A stretch of 64,000 bases of DNA, taken from NCBI GenBank assembly GCA_019636275.1, contig JAHBXY010000028.1, positions 1 to 64,000 of the forward strand, given 5' to 3'. The notes below the pieces were generated by a model, which was not told where the DNA came from, searched no databases, and saw only the letters and a program-made list of their open reading frames with translations. The translations under genes and the position numbers were made by a program. This DNA is from Planctomycetota bacterium. Its GTDB lineage: Bacteria; Planctomycetota; J058. Below are positions 1 to 6,851 of the stretch, piece by piece (the stretch's first letter is position 1; each line of letters opens with the position of its first letter).

Positions 1-377
1 GCGGGCTCGCCCTCGCGCGTCGCCTCGAGCGCCGCCCGCTCGATCGTCCCGCCGAGCCGATCGGCGTCGGCGGCGTCGCCGCGGGCGACGTCGTCCGGCT
101 CGTCGTCGACCTCGCCGCGCCCGCCGGCGGAGACCTGCGCCTCGACGACCTGCTGCTCGAGGTCCCGCTCCCGGGCGGCTGCGTGGTCCTCGCCGCGCCC
201 GCGGGCGCCCGCCTCGAGGCCGGGACGCTCGTCGTGGTCCCGCTCACGGCGCGCGTGGAGGTGGAGCTCCTGGCCGTGACCCCGGGCGAGCACCGCCTCC
301 TGCGCGCGCGCGCCCGCGCCCTCGCCGGCCCCGACCGCGCCGCGACCTCGGACGAGCTGCTGCTGCGCGTCAGGTGA
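1..377 (+). CDS. C-terminal end of a large secreted protein, possibly alpha-2-macroglobulin-like (partial)
   Basis: An open frame enters from the left edge (first full codon at base 3) and ends at TGA 375-377, giving about 124 residues. It is beta-strand rich: a GDVVRLVVDL strand, then a segment containing LLLEVPLP, then AVTPGEH and a terminal LLLRV strand. This resembles the last domains of bacterial alpha-2-macroglobulins, which read roughly as GD.v.v.l..., D.lPaG..., avtPG..., then a final beta strand. The thioester and bait regions would lie outside the window, so the family is an inference from about 120 residues. The reading frame itself is well supported by codon use. Confidence 0.5.
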   Translation, partial: GLALARRLERRPLDRPAEPIGVGGVAAGDVVRLVVDLAAPAGGDLRLDDLLLEVPLPGGCVVLAAPAGARLEAGTLVVVPLTARVEVELLAVTPGEHRLLRARARALAGPDRAATSDELLLRVR

Positions 378-383
378 CGTGCC

Positions 384-411
384 TTGAAGGGGGGCACCCC
401 TCCCGTACGAT
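384..411 (+). promoter_or_regulatory. sigma70-type promoter for the His-rich gene
   Basis: TTGAAG (384-389) and TACGAT (406-411) are separated by 16 bp. The predicted start site is near 418, leaving a leader of about 55 nt before ATG 474. The promoter begins 7 bp after the upstream stop codon. The same hexamers recur at other promoters in the window. Confidence 0.55.
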
Positions 412-473
412 CGTGTGTGGTGGTCGGCCCCGCTGCGCCGGCCCGAGGCCCGGGGGGTGCGAGGTCCGCTGAC

Positions 474-875
474 ATGGACGCCGCTCGACGCGCCGGCACT
501 TGCGAGCAGACGCACGAGAAGCACGCGCACGTGCACGGGGAGGGGTGCGGTCATCCGGCGCTCCGTCACCGCGATCACGTCGACTACCTGCACGACGGTC
601 ATCTACATCACCCGCACGCGGGGCACCTCGACGAGCACGCGCTCGACCTCGACGAGAAGAACCCGTCGAAGTGCACGCCCGAGCACGCCTGCGGCGGGCA
701 CGACGAGGACCACCGCCACGGCAAGGGCTGCGGTCACGAGCTGGTCCCGCACGGCGACCACCACGACTACCTCGTGGGCGAGCACCTGCACCACCCGCAC
801 GACACCGAGCACTGCGACGACCACGGCCCGATCGAGCTCGAGCGCGTCGCCTGGCTCTCGCCCGGCGGCCCATAG
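474..875 (+). CDS. Histidine-rich protein with two tandem GCGH...HVDYLHDGH metal-binding repeats
   Basis: A 133-residue protein that is extremely rich in His, Asp and Cys. It has two similar halves, one carrying GCGHPALRHRDHVDYL and the other GCGHELVPHGDHHDYL, each followed by an HLHHPH block. This pattern is known from small uncharacterised bacterial proteins, sometimes mislabelled threonine dehydratase, and is typical of Zn/Ni/Co buffering. No signal peptide or membrane segment is visible, so it is probably cytosolic. ATG 474 was chosen because the repeat pattern begins soon after it; the in-frame extension back to 384 would overlap the promoter. There is no clear Shine-Dalgarno site. It stands alone and is followed at once by a family A repeat. 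The metal-binding role is inferred from composition. Confidence 0.75.
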   Translation: MDAARRAGTCEQTHEKHAHVHGEGCGHPALRHRDHVDYLHDGHLHHPHAGHLDEHALDLDEKNPSKCTPEHACGGHDEDHRHGKGCGHELVPHGDHHDYLVGEHLHHPHDTEHCDDHGPIELERVAWLSPGGP

Positions 876-880
876 TAGTA

Positions 881-1160
881 GTGTGATCGACGGCTGCGGC
901 CGCGGATGCCGGGCGCTGCGGCGCGCGCGCGGGCCGTCGGTGTGGCCCGCCTCCGCGAGCTCCGTCCCACGGCTGCGGTGCTGCAGCCCAGACGGACTCT
1001 ACCGCTCGCGGCCGCCCGCAGCGCGGGACTCTCGCTCGCTCCGGCGGCCCACCGGGGATCCGGCGATCGATATCGGCCGCGCGCGCGCCGCATCGCCTCG
1101 GCCTCCGCGGCCTCGCCTCGCTTGCGGTTGCATTCCACCCGGGTTCGAGCGTGTCGACCC
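881..1160 (+). repeat. Family A hairpin repeat, copy A1
   Basis: About 280 bp. It opens with GTGTGATCGACGGCTGCGG, shared exactly by copies A2, A3 and A4, and carries the 120 bp internal module found in A2 and A3. Inverted arms at about 913-936 (ctgcggcgcgcgcgcggg) and 1074-1096 (ccgcgcgcgcgccgcat) can pair across the module. It closes with a GGTTCGAGCGTGTCGA-type tail also seen in A4 and, inverted, in A3. It starts 5 bp after the TAG of the His-rich gene. Stop codons fall in every frame, so the frames inside it are not genes. Confidence 0.9.
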
Positions 1161-1582
1161 GAGTCCGGGTTGGGGTCGCAGCGAATCCGCTGAGATCCCT
1201 TCTCTGCTCTGCGGTCGCACCGACGGGTCCCCACCGAGCTCACGACGACCCTCGACCTCGCCCCCAGGACGCGGACAGGTCGAGACGCGGTGTCGCCGAG
1301 GACCCTGAGCCCGGCGGTCGAGATCACGCAGGTCCACGAGGAGTGAGCGGAGCCACGGGCGAGGTCGAGCGCGTCCACTCCGTCCACGACCTGGGACGGC
1401 GCCAGGCGAGGCTTCGCCGACTTCGAGTGAGTGGCTCCGGAGCCGGGACGGGTCCTGATTGGACGGGGGCTGTGGTAGTGCGGCAGGTCCTCTCGCTCTC
1501 GACGCCGTTCCCGGCAGCCGCCTGGGCGCCCTTGCGCCCGCCCCTCGCGTGGGGTCAGCTACCCCCGCCCGGAGGCGAACCG
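1161..1582 (+). other. Intergenic DNA between copy A1 and the lipoprotein gene
   Basis: No gene with credible codon use or homology was recognised on either strand. The stretch just before 1583 should hold the lipoprotein promoter, but no convincing -35/-10 pair was found. Confidence 0.4.
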
Positions 1583-2101
1583 ATGCTCGAGCGAGCCGTG
1601 ACCCTGAGCTTGCTCCTCGCGCTGAGCGTGAGCGGCTGCGCGTCGACCGATGCGACCGGCGGCGAGCCGGCCGCGGACGAGGCGCGAGCGGCCACCGGCG
1701 ACGACGACCGCGCCGGCGGCGCGCCGGCGACGGCCGACTCGCCGCCGCCCGCCAACGGCGCCGGGCCGGCGCGCGGTCGCCCTCCGGTCGCCAGCGACCT
1801 GCCGGACATGGGCGAGACGAGCCGGTATTTCCGCGCCCACGGCGCGCGGACCTCCGTCGACCGCGGCCACTTCCGCGGCGACCTCGTGCTCGCGGGGACC
1901 GGCGTGACGAAGGAGGGTGAGGGCCGCGGCGAGACGGTGATCGACGGCAACGTCGAGGTCCGCGGCGAGGGCTGGGTCCTCCGCGGCATGACGATCACCG
2001 GCGACGTGACGGTCCGCGGCGACCGCAACGACCTCTCCGGCTGCGAGGTCCTCGGGCGGGTCGACGCGCGTGGCGCCGGCAACGTGCTCCCGGCGCGCTG
2101 A
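1583..2101 (+). CDS. Small lipoprotein with parallel beta-helix repeats
   Basis: 172 residues. The N-terminus MLERAVTLSLLLALSVSGCA is a lipoprotein signal peptide with a SGC lipobox, followed by a disordered Ala/Gly/Pro-rich linker to about residue 75. The C-terminal third is a run of short beta strands (GDLVLAG..., TVIDGNVEVRG, GWVLRGMTITGDVTVRG) of the kind that builds right-handed beta helices such as pectate-lyase-like or NosD folds. The start is fixed by GGAGG at 1571-1575, 7 nt before ATG. The helix is short, about five coils, so an enzymatic role is unlikely. Probably an outer-membrane lipoprotein of unknown function, monocistronic. Confidence 0.7.
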   Translation: MLERAVTLSLLLALSVSGCASTDATGGEPAADEARAATGDDDRAGGAPATADSPPPANGAGPARGRPPVASDLPDMGETSRYFRAHGARTSVDRGHFRGDLVLAGTGVTKEGEGRGETVIDGNVEVRGEGWVLRGMTITGDVTVRGDRNDLSGCEVLGRVDARGAGNVLPAR

Positions 2102-2250
2102 CGGCTCCGCGGAGCCGCCCGAGACGTGGTCCTGCAACGGCTTGCGAAGCCGCGGACCCCGCCGTGGTTCCGACGCGACGGCCTCGCCGCAGGCGACCGG
2201 CGGCTACGCGGAGCCACCCGGCTCATGCTCCCGCAACGGCCGCGCGGGCT
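2102..2250 (+). repeat. Palindrome and imperfect direct repeat after the lipoprotein gene
   Basis: CGGCTCCGCGGAGCCG (2102-2117) is a perfect 16 bp palindrome directly after the stop. About 45 bp beginning there recur imperfectly from about 2204 (cggagccgcccg / cggagccacccg; ctgcaacggc / cccgcaacggc). No gene is visible here. Confidence 0.5.
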
Positions 2251-2317
2251 TTCATGGTGCGCAAGGGTTTGCCGGCGCGCGGCGAGTTGGCCTCGTGGCG
2301 ACGGTCTCCGGAAGGGG

Positions 2318-2351
2318 GAGAGGCCGCCGACCTCGCGGTCAGCGGCCTCTC
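2318..2351 (+). terminator. Hairpin, probable terminator
   Basis: Perfect 10 bp stem GAGAGGCCGC / GCGGCCTCTC (2318-2327 and 2342-2351) with a 14 nt loop. No U-tract follows, as for most hairpins in this GC-rich window. It lies between a rightward gene ending at 2101 and a leftward gene ending at 2415, so it could serve both. Confidence 0.45.
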
Positions 2352-2414
2352 CTTGACGCTCTCGTTCGAGCGAAGGGGGACCTGCCCAGGGGGGCGCAGG
2401 GCCCGGCCTCCGCG

Positions 2415-2621
2415 TCACACCGACGTCACGCGGGGCGACAGGAGGAGACGATCGGTCGGCTGTAGCCTGCGCTCCACGACGAGCCGCTCCACTTGCTCAG
2501 TCGTCGCGCGCGGGACCTTGACCAGCCGACCCCGGTCGCAGAGGACCACGCTCCACACGCGGCCATCCACACTCCGGATCTCCATGCTCCTCCGATCGCC
2601 GACGAACCGCCGGACCAGCAT
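2415..2621 (-). CDS. Small hypothetical protein, 68 residues
   Basis: The protein begins MLVRRFVGDRRSMEIRSVDG and is basic, with a beta-strand pair (MEIRSVDGRVWSVVLCD) followed by a helix (TTEQVERLVVERR). No family was recognised. ATG 2621 was chosen because AAGGGAG lies about 6 nt upstream on this strand; the longer frame to 2756 has no such site. The composition suggests a soluble DNA- or RNA-associated small protein, but this is speculation. It is divergent from iscS, with about 270 bp between them. Confidence 0.5.
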   Translation of the reverse strand: MLVRRFVGDRRSMEIRSVDGRVWSVVLCDRGRLVKVPRATTEQVERLVVERRLQPTDRLLLSPRVTSV

Positions 2622-2835
2622 GAGTGCTCCCTTCTCCAGTGCAGGTCTCGGATCTCGGCCCCCTGGCATGATGCTAACCGAACCTAGGACGGACAGGGAC
2701 GGTCGGTCACTCGGGCGTCCGTGCCCGCGGAGACGTCCGCGCGCTGGCGGACGCAAACCGTGGCCGCGACGCCAGGGGCGGCGCTGGCGCTCGCCCTCCG
2801 CGCGCGGGTCCGCGCTGCGTTGCGACCGCGCCGTG

Positions 2836-2841
2836 TATATT
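2836..2841 (+). promoter_or_regulatory. Candidate -10 box for iscS-iscA
   Basis: TATATT at 2836-2841 is the most AT-rich hexamer in the 270 bp upstream of iscS. The start site would be near 2849, about 40 nt before the TTG start. No convincing -35 is visible (only CTGCGT at about 15 bp), and no IscR-like palindrome was recognised. Confidence 0.35.
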
Positions 2842-2887
2842 CAACGCTCTGGGCGCGCGCGACTTCGTGCCTGCCGCCGGGAGCGCC

Positions 2888-4075
2888 TTGAAGTCACCCG
2901 TCTACCTCGACGACCACGCCACGACCCGCGTCGACCCGCGGGTGCTCGAGGCCATGCTGCCTTACTTCACCGAGAAGTTCGGCAACGCGGCCAGCCGCGG
3001 GCACGCCTTCGGCTGGGTCGCCGACAAGGCGGTGGAGCGCGCGCGCGAGCAGGTGGCGGCGGCGATCGGGGCGCAGGCGGCCGAGGTCGTGTTCACGAGC
3101 GGCGCCACCGAGAGCGACAACCTGGCCATCAAGGGCGCGCTCGAGGCCTACACGCAGCGGGGCGACCACGTCGTCACGGTCACGACCGAGCACAAGGCCG
3201 TCCTCGACACCTGCCAGCATCTCGAGCGGACGGGCCGGGCGCGCGTCACCTACGTGGCGCCGCGGCCCGACGGGCTCGTCGACCTCGACGCCGTCGCCGC
3301 GGCGATCGAGCCGCGCACGGTGCTGGTCGCCGTCATGGCGGCCAACAACGAGGTCGGCGTCCTGCAGCCGCTCGAGGACCTCGGCGCCCTGTGCCGGTCG
3401 CGCGAGGTGCTGTTCTTCACCGACGCGGCGCAGGCGGCCGGCAAGGTGCCGATCGACGTCGAGGCGCAGCGCATCGACCTGCTCGCGCTCTCGGGGCACA
3501 AGGTCTACGGTCCCAAGGGGGTGGGCGCGCTGTTCGTCCGGCGGCGCGCGCCGCGCGTGCGCCTGGGCGCGCAGCAGCACGGCGGCGGGCACGAGCGCGG
3601 CATGCGGTCGGGCACGCTCGACGTGCCGGGGATCGTCGGCCTCGGGGTGGCGCTCGACCTCGCCCGCCGCGAGCAGGCCGAGGAGGCGCTCCGCGTGGCG
3701 CGCCTGCGCGACCGGCTGTGGGCGGGGCTGAAGGCGCGCGTCCCCGGCGTCCGCCTCAACGGCCACGCCGAGCGGCGCCTCCCGGGCAACCTCAACGTGA
3801 CCTTCCGCGGCGTCCAGGGCGAGGCGCTCATGAACGCCGCCCGCGACGTGGCGGTGTCCTCGGGGGCGGCCTGCTCCTCGGCCGACAACGAGCCCAGCCA
3901 CGTCCTGCGCGCGCTGGGCCTCCCCGACGAGGAGGTCGTCGGCTCGATCCGCTTCGGCCTGGGCCGCTTCACCACCGAGGAGGAGGTCGACTTCGCCGTC
4001 GACCACGTCGCCCGCGGGGTCGAGCGCCTGCGCGAGGTCAGCGGCGCCGCGGCCGATTATCATGAGGGACGCTGA
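2888..4075 (+). CDS. iscS: Cysteine desulfurase, IscS/NifS type
   Basis: A PLP enzyme that removes sulfur from cysteine and supplies persulfide for Fe-S cluster assembly. Family motifs are present: PVYLDDHATT at the N-terminus, TSGATESDN (PLP contact), ANNEVGVLQP, TDAAQAAGK (PLP-ring Asp), LSGHKVYGPKG (Schiff-base Lys) and the SSGAACSS loop carrying the catalytic Cys near residue 330. About 395 residues, the normal length. TTG 2888 is preferred because GGGAG (2879-2883) precedes it and family members begin just before PVYLD; GTG 2867 would add 7 residues. The A-type carrier gene follows after 15 nt in the same operon. No isc scaffold, chaperone or regulator is nearby. Confidence 0.95.
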   Translation: MKSPVYLDDHATTRVDPRVLEAMLPYFTEKFGNAASRGHAFGWVADKAVERAREQVAAAIGAQAAEVVFTSGATESDNLAIKGALEAYTQRGDHVVTVTTEHKAVLDTCQHLERTGRARVTYVAPRPDGLVDLDAVAAAIEPRTVLVAVMAANNEVGVLQPLEDLGALCRSREVLFFTDAAQAAGKVPIDVEAQRIDLLALSGHKVYGPKGVGALFVRRRAPRVRLGAQQHGGGHERGMRSGTLDVPGIVGLGVALDLARREQAEEALRVARLRDRLWAGLKARVPGVRLNGHAERRLPGNLNVTFRGVQGEALMNAARDVAVSSGAACSSADNEPSHVLRALGLPDEEVVGSIRFGLGRFTTEEEVDFAVDHVARGVERLREVSGAAADYHEGR

Positions 4076-4090
4076 GGCGGAGGACGCACC

Positions 4091-4438
4091 ATGGCGATCG
4101 AGCTCACCGACCGCGCCGCGGAGAAGATCAAGGACATCCTGACGAAGAAGGGGCTGCCGCCCACGGCGGGGCTGCGCTTCGGCGTGAAGGGCGGCGGCTG
4201 CTCGGGGTTCGAGTACGTCGTCGACGTCGAGGCGAACCCGCGCAAGTTCGACATGCCCGGCAAGAACGACCAGGTGTTCGTGTCGAAGGGCGCGCGCATC
4301 CTCGTCGACAAGAAGTCGTACCTGTTCCTCAACGGCCTGGAGATCGACTGGGAGGAGCAGCAGTTCGGCCACGCCTTCGTGTACAGGAACCCCAACGCCA
4401 AGGGCGTCTGCGGGTGCGGCACCAGCTTCTCGGTGTGA
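4091..4438 (+). CDS. iscA: A-type iron-sulfur cluster carrier (IscA/ErpA/HesB family)
   Basis: 115 residues, normal for the family. The three ligand cysteines are in place: GGGCSGFEY at about residue 37 and the C-terminal CGCGTSF (residues about 107 and 109). It carries Fe-S clusters from the assembly machinery to client proteins. GGCGGAGG lies 8 nt before ATG. It is cotranscribed with the cysteine desulfurase 15 nt upstream, which supports an Fe-S role. Whether it is functionally IscA or ErpA cannot be told from sequence alone. A degenerate family A repeat begins at its stop codon. Confidence 0.93.
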   Translation: MAIELTDRAAEKIKDILTKKGLPPTAGLRFGVKGGGCSGFEYVVDVEANPRKFDMPGKNDQVFVSKGARILVDKKSYLFLNGLEIDWEEQQFGHAFVYRNPNAKGVCGCGTSFSV

Positions 4439-4620
4439 GCGCGGCTGCGGCGGAGGATGGCGGGCGCTGCCGTTCGTCGGGACCGACTTCGTCGGCCCCG
4501 ACCGCGAAGGCTCGCTCGGCGGCCCACGGCCGCCCTCCCTCGCCTTCGGCCGACACGCCCTGCCCTCCTCCGCCTCGCCTGAGCGGGTGGCTGCGAACGC
4601 GCGTGGTGGTGTGATCGGGA
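4438..4620 (+). repeat. Degenerate family A repeat, copy A6
   Basis: It starts at the iscA stop. GCGGCTGCGGC...GGATGGCGGGCGCTGC matches the A1 opening with substitutions, and GCTCGCTCGGCGGCCCAC matches the end of the 120 bp module. The rest is too diverged to align by eye. The copy lies between convergent genes and may also act as their terminator. Confidence 0.5.
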
Positions 4621-4626
4621 GGCGGT

Positions 4627-5790
4627 CTAGGGCATCGCCAGCTCGGCCACGTCGCGCACGGCATCCGGCACGTCGTCGCCGAGCGGCCCCGGCCCGCAGT
4701 AGCGCAGCGCGATGAGCGCCGAGCCGCGGGCGCGGGCGACGTCGCCGCCGCGCAGGGCGTCGCGGGCCGCGGCGGCGTGCCGCTCGGCCTGCTCGAGGGC
4801 CTCGTCGCGCACGTGGCGCGGCGGGTCCTTCTTGCCGCGCGACTCGGCGCGCAGGAGCGCGAGGTGCACGCCGGCGATGTCGAACCCGGGCGGCGCGCCC
4901 TCGCGCAGGGCGTCGGGGAACTCCTCGCGCCGGACGAGCTCGCGGTGCGGGCGGCGGTCCTCGAGCTTGGTCAGCTCGCCGATCGGCAGGAGCAGCGCCC
5001 GCACGGTCCCGGGCGACCCGCGCCAGGCGCGCTGCCGCTCGCCGGCGAAGAGCAGGCTCGTGAGCGCGTCGCGGCGTCCGAGCCGCACGTCGATCGCGTC
5101 GCGGTGGCTGTCGACGAACGCGCAGGCGGTGGCCTCGACGGCGCCGTCGCCGGCGATCCCCTGCCAGCAGTCGACGAAGGCCGACTCCCGCACGGCCAGC
5201 CGCGCCTCCTGGCGCAGGCTCACGCCGCGCTCGCAGCCGACGAACACGCTCGTGCCCACCTCCGCCGTCGAGCCGACGAGCTCGAGGCCGAAGCGCGCCC
5301 CGGCGAAGTGGACGTCGTCGACGCGTACGTCGGGGCAGTCCTTGAGCGTGATCCCGCCGCCCGACAGCCCCACGACCGTCAGGCCGCGCAGCTCGACGCG
5401 CCGCGCCCCCTCGACCATGAGCGCGCCGACCGTCTTCGTGTCCAGCTCGAGGCGCGTGCGGTGCGGCCCCTCGCCCTCGACCACGACCGACGTCGCGCCG
5501 CGCAGGAGCACCCGCTCCTCGAGCAGCCAGCGCCCGCGGCCCAGGCGCACGACGACGTCGCCCAGCCCGGTCTCCTCGTCGAGGTCCGCGAGCTCGTCCT
5601 CCTCGCGGTCGCCGCCCGGGCCCCACTCGGCCACCGGCGGGCGCGGCTTCTCGGCGCCGAGCGCGTCGCTCTGCACCGTGCGGGCGCGCTGCGCCCAGGC
5701 CGTGTTCAGGCGCGGCGGCGGGGCGCTGCAGCCGTGGGCGATGAGCCCGAGCGCCGCGAGGGACAGGCACGAGGCGGTGAAGCGCGTCAT
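4627..5790 (-). CDS. Lipoprotein with right-handed parallel beta-helix domain
   Basis: 387 residues. The signal peptide ends LIAHGCSA (lipobox Cys about residue 21). Residues about 80-250 are beta-helix coils with repeated pattern (VVVEGEGPHRTRLEL, RVELRGLTVVGLSGGGITL, VRVDDVHFAGARFGLEL), as in pectate-lyase-like and NosD proteins. The C-terminal 130 residues are helical and charged. The catalytic residues of pectate lyases are not evident, so an adhesive or scaffold role is as likely as carbohydrate cleavage. ATG 5790 overlaps the stop of the upstream VOC gene in an ATGA arrangement, indicating translational coupling. Confidence 0.75.
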   Translation of the reverse strand: MTRFTASCLSLAALGLIAHGCSAPPPRLNTAWAQRARTVQSDALGAEKPRPPVAEWGPGGDREEDELADLDEETGLGDVVVRLGRGRWLLEERVLLRGATSVVVEGEGPHRTRLELDTKTVGALMVEGARRVELRGLTVVGLSGGGITLKDCPDVRVDDVHFAGARFGLELVGSTAEVGTSVFVGCERGVSLRQEARLAVRESAFVDCWQGIAGDGAVEATACAFVDSHRDAIDVRLGRRDALTSLLFAGERQRAWRGSPGTVRALLLPIGELTKLEDRRPHRELVRREEFPDALREGAPPGFDIAGVHLALLRAESRGKKDPPRHVRDEALEQAERHAAAARDALRGGDVARARGSALIALRYCGPGPLGDDVPDAVRDVAELAMP

Positions 5791-6200
5791 GGCACGACCT
5801 GCCGGGCCAGCCCGGCGAGCGGGGGGTGGTGGATGAACTGCACGAGGTTCCCCTGCGGGTCCCGCACGTAGAAGGAGCGCGCGCCGTCGCGGTGCGTCTT
5901 CGGCGCCTGCGCCAGGGCGTGGCCGCGCGCCTCGAGCCACGCCGCCCAGGCGTCGACCAGCTCGGGCGCCGGCAGGACGAAGCCCACGTGGTCGAGGCGC
6001 CCGCGCGCGGCCTCGTCGGCGATCGCCGGCACGCGGTGGAGCGCCAGGTTGTCGCGGCCGGACGTCAGGTAGACGTTGTCGGGGTCCGGACGCCACTCGA
6101 CGGTCATCCCGAGGTCGCCCTCGTAGAAGGCCAGCGCCCGCTCGAGGTCGGTGACGTTCAGGGCGACGTGCCAGAGGCCGGCGAGGGGCGGACGGTCCAC
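5787..6200 (-). CDS. VOC-family protein (glyoxalase/dioxygenase superfamily)
   Basis: 137 residues with the paired beta-alpha-beta-beta-beta units of the vicinal oxygen chelate fold: WHVALNVTDLERALAFYE at the start and GARSFYVRDPQGNLVQFIHH at the end. His in WHVALN, His in LDHVGF and a late acidic/polar residue are the usual metal-ligand positions. The closest usual annotation is lactoylglutathione lyase-like or fosfomycin-resistance-like; the substrate is unknown. GTG 6200 was chosen for GGAGGAG 3 nt upstream. It is coupled (4 bp overlap) to the beta-helix lipoprotein downstream. Copy A2 fills the region upstream. Confidence 0.85.
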   Translation of the reverse strand: MDRPPLAGLWHVALNVTDLERALAFYEGDLGMTVEWRPDPDNVYLTSGRDNLALHRVPAIADEAARGRLDHVGFVLPAPELVDAWAAWLEARGHALAQAPKTHRDGARSFYVRDPQGNLVQFIHHPPLAGLARQVVP

Positions 6201-6264
6201 GGTCTCCTCCGAGGCGCGCGCATTCTGCCCGTCGCCCGGCGGCGCGGGAAGGGACGCGCCGACG

Positions 6265-6652
6265 TCGGGACGGGCGGGACGCAGCGACGAGCGAGGCGAG
6301 GCCGCGGAGGACGAGGCGAGGCGGCGCGCGCGCGGCCGGTATCGATCGCCGGAACCCCGGTGGGCCGCCGGAGCGAGCGGGAGGCCCGCGGCTGCGGACG
6401 GCCGCGAGCGGTAGGGTCCGCCTGGGCTGCAGCACCGCAGCCGCGGGACGGAGCTCGCGGAGGCGGGCCACACCGACCGGTGGGCCGCCGGAGCGAGCGG
6501 GAGGCCCGCGGCTGCGGACGGCCGCGAGCGGTAGGGTCCGCCTGGGCTGCAGCGCCGCAGCCGCGGGACGGAGCTCGCGGAGGCGGGCCACACCGACGAC
6601 CCGCGGGCGCGCCGCCTCGCCCGGCATCCGCGGCCGCAGCCGTCGATCACAC
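6265..6652 (-). repeat. Family A hairpin repeat, copy A2, with duplicated inner module
   Basis: Reads leftward from TCGATCACAC (6643-6652 on the plus strand). The outer arms lie at about 6598-6620 and 6315-6340 on the plus strand (cgcgccgcctcgc against gcgaggcggcgcg). They enclose two head-to-tail copies of the 120 bp module. The left tail resembles the A1 tail only weakly. The copy separates divergent genes starting at 6200 and 6675. Confidence 0.9.
6361..6600 (+). repeat. 120 bp tandem duplication inside copy A2
   Basis: Units 6361-6480 and 6481-6600 differ by one internal base (A 6434 versus G 6554) and by the last three bases. The near identity shows that the duplication is recent or recently homogenised. 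Single copies of the module sit in A1 and A3; A4 lacks it. Confidence 0.95.
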
Positions 6653-6674
6653 CCGTGGTAGAGTCTCCCGCCTC

Positions 6675-6851
6675 ATGCGGGTCGAGTGCGGCTGGTGCGG
6701 CGAGCTCCTGGAGCCCGGTGCGGGCGCGGGCGACGTCTCGCACGGGATCTGCGACGCGTGCGCCAGCCGCTGGCTCGAGCAGGACGACGAGCCGGGGCGC
6801 GCGGGCTCGTCGTCGTCGCGGCGCGCGCGCGCGCAGGAGCCGAAGGCGTGA
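6675..6851 (+). CDS. Small zinc-ribbon-like protein, 58 residues
   Basis: It has two CxxC knuckles (CGWCGELLE and GICDACASRW) about 18 residues apart, then an acidic/basic low-complexity tail, so it is likely a structural zinc site. TAGAGT at 6659-6664 is a possible -10 box ending 10 nt before ATG. Its TGA overlaps the GTG start of the ABC ATPase gene (GTGA), so it is the first gene of the exporter operon. It might regulate or chaperone the exporter, but only the coupling supports this. Confidence 0.65.
   Translation: MRVECGWCGELLEPGAGAGDVSHGICDACASRWLEQDDEPGRAGSSSSRRARAQEPKA

Noticed and set aside
415-1308. Open frame of 297 residues rich in Thr/Arg across the His-rich gene and copy A1
   Set aside because: Out-of-frame translation of His codons (Thr/Arg runs) and then of the repeat; no ribosome site.
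2894-5770. Very long minus-strand open frame of 958 residues opposite iscS-iscA
   Set aside because: In GC-rich DNA the antisense frame lacks stop codons; the product is Arg/Ala/Gly low-complexity, while the plus strand encodes clear IscS and IscA motifs.
6361-6600. CRISPR array
   Set aside because: Two 120 bp near-identical units without short repeats or unique spacers; no cas genes in the window.
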